Assembly: GCA_001466705.2 (NCBI GenBank) | Contig: LATX02000198.1 | Coordinates: 1-64,000, forward strand | From: Moniliophthora roreri | Lineage: Eukaryota; Basidiomycota; Agaricomycetes; Agaricales; Marasmiaceae | DNA length: 64,000 nt | Reading direction: 5' to 3' | Shown here: piece after piece, positions 57,018 to 64,000 of the stretch | Numbering within the stretch: the stretch's first letter is position 1 | Layout: every line of letters begins with the position of its first letter | Position numbers and translations under genes: made by a program | The notes under the pieces: model-generated | Databases searched by the model: none | What the model was told of the DNA's origin: nothing | The model's input: the letters and a program-made list of their open reading frames with translations, nothing else

Positions 57018-58392
57018 TGAAACCTGAAAGAGTATATAGGTCGGCAGGTCAAGGTGGAAGTGAAGACATGAAAGTTAAGCAGCGCAAAGGTGATGCTGGC
57101 CTGTGGCCTGACCGGATAATTCGGTCCGGGGCCGAGCTCAGTTCGACGGCACAGTCCAACATTTGGTCAGCATGGTCAGTTCAACACGGTCACCCCACCG
57201 ACCTTTAATTGTTATCGGCAGGCGAAGCTGCTCAATCGACACACCAAAGAATCCAAGCTTCAAGGATTCTAGCCACACCCAGAACTTGATTTCTCGATAT
57301 CCAGTCAACAGTCAATGCAGCACGGTCCTCTCCTCTTCGACGCCCCGAAGGTCTCATAATTTTTCATGGCTCTCTGCGCTGAGCTCTCGTTGACTTCGGT
57401 GTCATGAAGAGCAAGAACTCCTCATGAAAGCATGACGATACAAGCACTTCCTATATACGCATAGGAATTGTACACAGGCTACTGCCGAAAGTCGGTTTCT
57501 TTCTCGCCTCATGGGGTTTTACAGACATGGCTAAAATAACCTAGATGAGAAGGGCATCACTCCACGTGAAGCAATCAGAACAAGTCATCCTAACGCGATC
57601 GTGGTCTATGTATCCTGTTTCGAATCTGATGAAGTCAAGGTTATCGTTTCTGAGTCTGGCACCACCAGACTCAATACGCCAATTCGAGTTGGAAACCATC
57701 TACTTCCATTCAATGTCTTGAGAAATCCCAGGAAATTAGCAGGAGCATCGGCAGATCTCGTCTCGCCATCGTCCACATTGACAAGCTCGAAGGAACCCTC
57801 GGCTGAGGTTTGGCACCAGAAGAAGAATCCTCCCTTCCAAAACTCAGTATCATGAGTTCTTCGCCAGGTACAATGGACCTCCTTTCTAACAATGAGATAG
57901 ATTCAAAAACTCTTGGACGAATGAAAGAACCTACTTTGATATGAAGCTTGCTGACCTTCGTAGTACGGGGGCCGCCAAGCGTCTCGCTAGGCTGGATAGT
58001 TCACCCTTCGAATTCTTGGTGCTCACTTCGGTGTCCTTGTCGTCTAAACAAGCAATCATGAGATGAGCATGAGATGGTGAGCATCAAGATGAATTGAGGA
58101 TAAATTTTTCGTCGTGCTCGATCGTCTATTTTGGAGAGTAATGATCCACCGCGTGTATGCCATGACAGAGCGATATTGTGTGAGGTATTAAGATGCGTTG
58201 AATCCTGACAATTTAGCCAGTTTTTAAAGACCTTGATGTGTCTCTGACGCTTCTGAACACGTGTGCATGGCCAAAGAGTGTCCGTGTCAAGAACAGTGCA
58301 AGAACATTAATTAAAATCCTACTTTATTTTCCATTCCGCCGTAAGCGTATGCTAGAGATAATACTCGTTGTACCTACATGTTGGTCCTTTGT
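57018..58392. other. Intergenic region, no supported gene
   Basis: Short frames only (longest 84 aa at 57601-57855, +). The left 200 bp is the promoter side of the CHMP7-like gene. Nothing else seen. Confidence 0.45.
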
Positions 58393-59169
58393 CTATATAC
58401 ACCTGCAAGAATCACTCTCCTTGTTGCTCTGTTCTCTGCTGGCCTGTGCCTTCAAGATCGATTTAAGAGGAGGCCTATAATCTTTTTCGGTAAGCCTAGG
58501 GAGCGCCTTCAAAGGCCTGTTCTCCGCAAATGGATCGGTGAAGTTCGGGGGGCCTAGATGAGTATGCTCGACTGGGACGGGTAAATTCTCCACCTCTGAA
58601 GATCTGATACTGGGGTCTACAGAGAGGTCTTCGGAGAAAGCCGAGCGAGGAGGTGAGGGAGAAAGCAGAGAATAGGGGCGGTCCGGTGACGGAGTGGGCA
58701 GATCCTGTTTGTATGCAGGGCGGCTCTGACCTGGCTGAGAGTGGGGATGTAGGATTTTTGGGACCTTGAGAATTGGTTGATCCAAATGAAAGCCCAAATT
58801 GTCAGGACTTTGCACTTGCACTGGCTTTGGCGATCTATTGACCTGCCAGTGCAGAGAAGGGGAGACTTGAAGCATTACTGAGTCTCCGTGGCTTCTACCG
58901 CTCGCAATCCTGACATGACCTGGACAACCGAGCATTCGTGGAGTGACTGGCGGCGTGAAGTCCGAATCGTAGTCATCGTCTAACGGAATACTGACGTATA
59001 GGTCAATATCACCTTCGGCCCACCCCTGCTTCGAAGTATTCATAGAAGAGTTGTCGATTAGGGACCGAGATGCAGTATGGATGCCTGGAGATATATCATG
59101 AGGCGGTATACGAGGTGAATCATCAAAGGTTCTTTTGAACTGTTGCAAGTAAGAACCGTCAGCTGCCAT
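58393..59169 (-). CDS. Hypothetical low-complexity protein
   Basis: A single uninterrupted 258 aa frame, rich in Pro, Ser and Asp. It begins 'MAADGSYLQQFKRTFDDSPR', has an acidic stretch ('IPLDDDYDSDFTPPVTPR') and several SP/TP sites ('LPTPSPDRPYSLLSPSP'), and ends with 'RPPLKSILKAQASREQS' and a Cys-containing tail (CRCI). I recognise no domain. The many SP/TP sites suggest a phosphoregulated disordered protein. The C-terminal CRCI resembles a CaaX box only in having Cys at -4, so prenylation is doubtful. It could be one exon of a longer gene. Confidence 0.55.
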   Translation of the reverse strand: MAADGSYLQQFKRTFDDSPRIPPHDISPGIHTASRSLIDNSSMNTSKQGWAEGDIDLYVSIPLDDDYDSDFTPPVTPRMLGCPGHVRIASGRSHGDSVMLQVSPSLHWQVNRSPKPVQVQSPDNLGFHLDQPILKVPKILHPHSQPGQSRPAYKQDLPTPSPDRPYSLLSPSPPRSAFSEDLSVDPSIRSSEVENLPVPVEHTHLGPPNFTDPFAENRPLKALPRLTEKDYRPPLKSILKAQASREQSNKESDSCRCI

Positions 59170-60354
59170 ACAAGGGAAAATGCAAAGAAATATGAAGACG
59201 CACCGTCTCGCGGTTGGTTACGTGAATGAATGGCGGCCCTGGTTTCTCTTGCAGTGCCTGTGCAGAACGCATCGAGTTGAAAGACTCTTAAATGAGAAAG
59301 AGAACGAAAAACGAGTGATTAGAAAGAGTGTTCACGAAAGGGATAGAGACAGACTAGAATGAACATTGAAATTATATACCATCGACGACGGTCCTCATTC
59401 ATGAACAGTTTCCGATCTGTCGTTTCAATGCCTTGATCAATGGAAAAATATATATTGGGTTGACGGCGTGTTCTGCGGAGTTGAAACCAAAAATCGGCGG
59501 AGGTTTTTGGCACGTGAAGCGAACGCCAACTGAAGAATTCATCTCCTTTCCTTTCTTGCTCAAGCTTTGTCTATTCAATATAAATGGCACAGCTTCAAGT
59601 GAATTTAAGCTGGACTGAACGTTTTCTAAGTTTGGGAACTCTTCCTGGGAGCAGTCGCAAGGTTTTCTCCAGGGGTGCCGTTTCCACAATTGCCGAACGC
59701 TACATGAGTACTAGCGAGGACATTAGGAGTTGTCAGTTCTTTTTGGAATGTACTGGAATTCCGTTGCAGGTTTCCCGCCCCTTTCTAAAGACATCGGGCC
59801 CGGGGCGAAGGCAAGTTTATCCGATGTGTGATTCTCGGTGTGTGAGGTGGCCTTGGCTATCATACAAGGTCGAGTGATTCGACCAACCACGCTTTTTTGC
59901 GTCTGAATTGCTGAATGACGAGCACCCATATTGAGCGCTAACTCAAAGCCTTAGCCTCTTCAACGTAGATGTAGCACTCGGAAGTCACCAGATAAAAAGG
60001 CAAGCTCTGCTCGATTGTATAGGGTGATGAGCGACTGGCCAGTGAGGACGCAGGGACAAGCTTTCTTTCTTGATTTCTTTCTCTCGGACTTTCAACTTCC
60101 CTAATAGTAGCACGTCGAGGCCGCCATGTGAAATACTCATACAGGGTCAACTAATGTAACGGGTTATATGACTGTATGGTAAAATCGACCTTGGCATAGT
60201 AAAGGGAAAGTTTGTCAAGTATATTCAGTGCCCACTTGTTCTTGCCTAATCGCTTAAAATCCACACTGATACCATCGCTTCCTATGCTTGGTAGCAATTA
60301 CGAGTTCTCAACAAGAATCATCATCAGGCCATATTAGCCAGCTAGGTCGAGGCG
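59170..60354. other. Intergenic region, no supported gene
   Basis: Overlapping frames of 60-97 aa on both strands without domains. A short last exon of the homeodomain gene could lie at 60250-60354 if a GT at about 60384 is used as donor, but none is convincing. Confidence 0.4.
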
Positions 60355-61600
60355 TCAGAATAGACACAGCTGACAAGACGTCGGATGCATACCTCCTGTA
60401 TATGCATCCAACGGTTTCGTGTTCTCAAACAGGTCCCTGCCATATATGTTCATTATCATTTCGAACTCCTCATCCTTCATGTTCAATTTCTTCTTGACAC
60501 CCAGAAGGATATGGTTCATATCTGTCTTGAAGGCAGGACAGTCCCCAACGAATTGGACTGGTTTCGGGGACCCAGTTTCAGGGACTTTCGGTTTCTCCTT
60601 GGTGCGAAATGACAGCGACGAGAGTTTCAGAGGCTGGACGGCTGGAGCGTCCAGTCGTCCATTAGTAATGGCTTGTGCGAGCTGCTGTTGGAACGAGATG
60701 GAACGAAATGGTTTCACTGGAAATGCAGGGACAGGTATCAAGCCCAGTTTTTGCTGCTCAGTGAGTACCCAACGATTGATTTCGTCAGTCGAGACGTTCA
60801 GCGTCTGCCCCCAAATGCGGATGGTTTCCTGATTAGGACGCTGATTACTGTCATAGAACAACTTGGAAAGTTTTGTTGTTTCTTCAGAAGTTAGAGGTCC
60901 TATTCACATTCACGAAACATCACCATCTAGGTGTGCCAGGAGGATATGACGGACGTACCTAGCTTAGGCTTCTGAGATTCTTTAGCGTGACTCGGATATT
61001 TTCCCAGCTGCTTCTCTACCAAAGAGCCTCTGTCATTGGCTTCACTCCCAGCTGTCCGTTGCTTTTTGGCTCCCTCTGCTCCACCGCTCTCAGTTTGAGG
61101 TGTCTTTCTCTTCTTGCTAGTCTGGCTCGATATTGACGCGCTTTCGTCGCCTTGGGTTATACCCGATGTCGCCTCAGTGATGGATAGTGTCATACTCCTG
61201 CCTTGGACTTTGCTAGCCTGTTTCCGCTTTCGTTCTCCCCGTTCGTTATAGAACCAAGTCCGCAAGTTGTTTTGCTTGTATTCTTCACAGCCTGGCAGCG
61301 CCTACAAAGTGATTTAGATGGGCTTTGAATAGGACTTAATTTTGTTGTGTACGTTTATCTGCTGGAGGATTTCGGATGCTTGCTCTGCATTCGGATTCGT
61401 GATATCGTGCTTGTAATACATGTCTATCCAAGCAGCATCAGATCCGATGTCCATTCGTTCCAAGACGTGAAAAGAATACCTTTCAAGAGAGCAGTGCCCT
61501 CTGGAGTAATGACGCGCTGGGGCTTCTTGGCCGGCATTTGTGAAGATGTCATGGCCGAAGAGCTGGGGGCTGCGCCATCGATGGCAGAAATGCTCGTCAT
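60355..61600 (-). CDS. Homeodomain protein with second, degenerate homeodomain-like region
   Basis: Exons 61600-61480, 61423-61353, 61301-60959 and 60899-60355 join in phase over 51-59 bp introns to 359 aa. Residues about 25-90 form a homeodomain: 'ITPEGTALLK', 'YYKHDITNPNAEQASEILQQ', and recognition helix 'NNLRTWFYNERGERKRKQ', keeping W48, F49, N51 and R53 of the fold. Residues about 180-232 resemble a second one ('LTSEETTKLSKLFYDSNQRP', 'INRWVLTEQQKLG') but lack N51. Between them is a basic, Ser-rich linker ('SQTSKKRKTPQTES') likely to carry nuclear import. The protein is probably a DNA-binding regulator. It does not sit next to mating-type markers visible here (no MIP, no partner HD gene), so an HD1/HD2 mating role is not supported. 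The last exon's end is uncertain. Confidence 0.68.
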
Positions 61601-61879
61601 CGGAGGGTTCAACGTGAGTTCGACGACAACTGTGGTAGGCGTAAGCTACGACACTACCGACAACGTTCTCACGGTTTGGCTCACGGTTTGGCTCATGATG
61701 CATGATCAATTGAGAGCAATTCTACGGTTCTACACACGGAAACAGAGTAACACATAGGAGAGAAGTATGTGGAGTACAAAAAGAGCAAAAAAAGTTCGTG
61801 TTTGATTCGTGTCCGGATGGGAAAAGAATCCCAAGGTCCATGGAAATTAGGTTGAGGCTTTTGCGGTGACTAGCGACAC

Positions 61880-64000
61880 TCAAGCCTCCTTGAGAATCCT
61901 GCCAATCTCCTCCTCACCTTCCTCGTACTCCCAGAAGTCTTTTTCATCACCCATGTCCTTTACCTTGACTTCAGGCGCTACCTCCACTCCATCTGAAACC
62001 AAACCCTTCAAGAAGACCGACCTGACGCTTCTTTCTTCTCTTTCCTTCTCCTCTCTCTCCTTACTCTCACCCCACACAACTCTCTCAACCACGTGCCTAA
62101 CTCCAAACCTCACGATCGAGTAAACATGGCTGGCAATTAATGCAACCAAAAGTGCTGTGCCTAGAAGCTCGATCGTGGCTTTTGCACTATCCGCCCATAT
62201 ATTAACAGACGAGCTCTTCTCTGCATCATCTGTAGCAGAAGCAGCTGCTTGGGCAGCATCAAACAGCTTCCTATGCACACGATCTACAGCTGACTCCCGT
62301 CGACCACCAGCAGTGCATTCCCTCGGGCAGAACAGCCAAACCAAAGCGCCGTTTGTCACACCAGCCAACCACGTCAAGAACGTCAGTGCCTCCAACCATG
62401 GACCTATGCTCTCCGTTCTGAGTGGAATGGGCCTTCGTACATGGGTGGTGATTTTGAAAGCGTCACTGCGGATTTCCAAGATATTGTTGAGGAGTGCCAT
62501 GACGGGTGCAAGGGGCCATATCGTTGACCACAGTGCAACATAGCCAAACTGAATGATCATCTCGGAGTAGTCGGAAAAGACATCGTATGGCGGGAGGGAA
62601 AGCTCGTGAAGGGTCTTTGACAATAATGCTTTCTCCGCTGGAGACGATGAAGGTCGTTCATCCTCAAACGAGACTTTCTTTGTCGAGGATGTTGTGCTGT
62701 TTCCATCGGAAGGGGAGTCTATGGATGAGGAGTGGGACTTTTTGGATGTGATAGCGGATATCTTCCGTAGAATGAAGGGCAGGCCGACTTCCTGGAAGGT
62801 ATTGACGATCTGATTCGTCACCGTATACGCGAACATCTGGTTCCTCAACCTTGCTGAATCGAGCTTATGCTCCTTGCTCATATCGAAGAATGTCGGTACA
62901 CCTGCCGAACTACCATCTGCAAGCATCTGGTCTACTTGCTCTCCAGAATCTGGAATCGTAACGGTTGACTTGTAGAGCCACATCTGAACGACTCGCATGA
63001 TTCCTTCACCAAAGGGCACGTATACGAATGCGCTCAACGCCAACCCAAGATAGGCGACAAGAGCCGTGAAGACGAAGGTCTTCCGTGCGAGCGACTTGTC
63101 ATGACTGGACTGGTGCGAATGGTTTTCCCAAATCGTGAGGCGTACTGTGCATGCCTGAAAGACACTAACGATACGTGGAACAAGGAGAATGAAGAGTACG
63201 GTCGGCGAAAACGCCTACGAGGAAGCGTGAATACATGAGAATAAGTTGTGTTGGAGTACTTACGACGACTTTCTGCCCTGGTCCCATATACAGTTGTCCA
63301 ACGAAAGCCTCAAGAATGAAGATCCCTGTCATCACCAAGCCCAATATCACTGCAAACAGCGTGATAACCGGCACACTTGCCAGAACTTTCAGTTCTTTTT
63401 GCCACCATTTAGCCTTGACCTTCTTCCCGTTCTGCTCAAGCCCTATCCGCCGTTTCTCAACCCGGAATGAGCCCAAGGTACCAAACTTAACGGCAATCAA
63501 TCGTTCCCGAACCCGCCAGTATTCCACGAAAATGATAGACCACAAGACGAGTAAGGAAGAGTAGATGGGAGAGTATGACGATGGCGTGACTAAGAAATAG
63601 AATGAGAGGCCCAGGCAGGCCGGGAAAGCAAGAAAATGGGTGTATGTGTTAAGAAAGGCGAAATACACCGCGATGGATTCACCAAACTAAGGAAAGGCAC
63701 ACCTATTAGTCAGAGTTGCTACTCGGGCACAACAATAATTTGGAGACACTGACCTGTTGCCTGACTCTCTCCAAGCTGACGTGACCACCTCCACCGACGT
63801 TGGTTCGGCTAGTAGTCCACGCGTGTATCCACTGGTCGTTGAATTCCTTGTCGTGCAGACACATTATCCCGTCCTTCTCGATACAAGTCCACTGCTTGGA
63901 CTCTGGTGTGATACCTAAACCTTCACCCGATATGATATATTCATAGATAATTCGTATACGATCTGCCGGTGCGATTGGCAACGCTTGCGCCTGCGTAGCC
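61880..64000 (-). CDS. Anoctamin/TMEM16 (Ist2-like) membrane protein, 5' part outside window
   Basis: Exons >64000-63754, 63686-63264 and 63214-61880 join in phase 0, giving about 667 aa before the right edge cuts the gene. Multiple membrane segments are clear ('LAFPACLGLSFYFLV', 'LLVLWSIIFVEYWRVRERL', 'VITLFAVILGLVMTGIFILE', 'FVFTALVAYLGLALSAFVYV', 'GYVALWSTIWPLAPVMALLN', 'LLGTALLVALIASHVYSIV'). The pair 'DYSEMIIQFGY' and 'NNILEIRSDAFKI' matches the Ca2+-site helices 7 and 8 of TMEM16 proteins. Fungal members are lipid scramblases and ER-plasma membrane tethers. The C-terminus is acidic and short ('EEGEEEIGRILKEA'), unlike the long basic lipid-binding tail of yeast Ist2, so a scramblase role is the simpler guess. 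Confidence 0.9.

Noticed and set aside
60355..61600. Mating-type (HD1/HD2) homeodomain gene
   Set aside because: No divergently paired partner HD gene and no mitochondrial intermediate peptidase gene lies nearby, and the second homeodomain-like unit is unusual for that family.

Overview
The window is nuclear DNA of a filamentous fungus, most likely a mushroom-forming basidiomycete (Agaricomycetes). The evidence is many 45-77 bp introns per gene, chromodomain Ty3/gypsy elements, F-box, BTB and HET-like genes of mushroom type, and a fungal GH76. No species can be named from the sequence alone. Layout: 1 to about 20.9 kb is an AT-rich block of transposon relics; 21.7 kb to the end is gene-rich, mostly host DNA. 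The window holds five single-N gaps (432, 4587, 9299, 15356, 19278), and every one lies in or beside a repeat. The order of pieces in the first 20 kb is therefore that of a repeat-broken scaffold and should be read with care. Repeat block: fragments of Ty3/gypsy pol (RT, RNase H, integrase, chromodomain) on both strands; a long LTR-like repeat in three places; a Ty1/copia 3' half with its 3' LTR at 19.3-20.8 kb; and nine full or partial copies of a 650-745 bp AT-rich element with 'CACTA...TAGTG' terminal inverted repeats and no coding capacity. A 2,856 bp stretch (6443-9298) recurs almost identically at 9300-12155 on the other side of an N and looks like an uncollapsed haplotype overlap. Many stop codons in the relics can be explained by C-to-T transitions. 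Host block, left to right: F-box protein (-), ten-exon FAD-binding PCMH oxidoreductase (+), DH-BAR-SH3 Rho exchange factor (-), five-exon orphan (-), two tandem saccharopine-dehydrogenase-like genes (+, +), Sld7-like replication protein (-), secreted GH76 mannanase-like enzyme (+), a 0.5 kb inverted-repeat element, BTB protein (+), broken HET-like gene (-), CHMP7-like ESCRT-III protein (-), low-complexity orphan (-), protein with one clear and one degenerate homeodomain (-), and an anoctamin/TMEM16 running off the right edge (-). These genes do not form an evident pathway or cluster; the neighbourhood looks like ordinary unlinked housekeeping and accessory genes. The splice models given here were read by eye, and all junction phases listed are consistent. 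Three introns appear to be GC-AG rather than GT-AG, two of them at the same position in the tandem paralogs. I saw no convincing undescribed multi-gene system. The most interesting material is the inverted-repeat element family, the tandem dehydrogenase pair (one with a 17 bp frameshifting duplication), the homeodomain protein, and a few hairpin or inverted-repeat structures.
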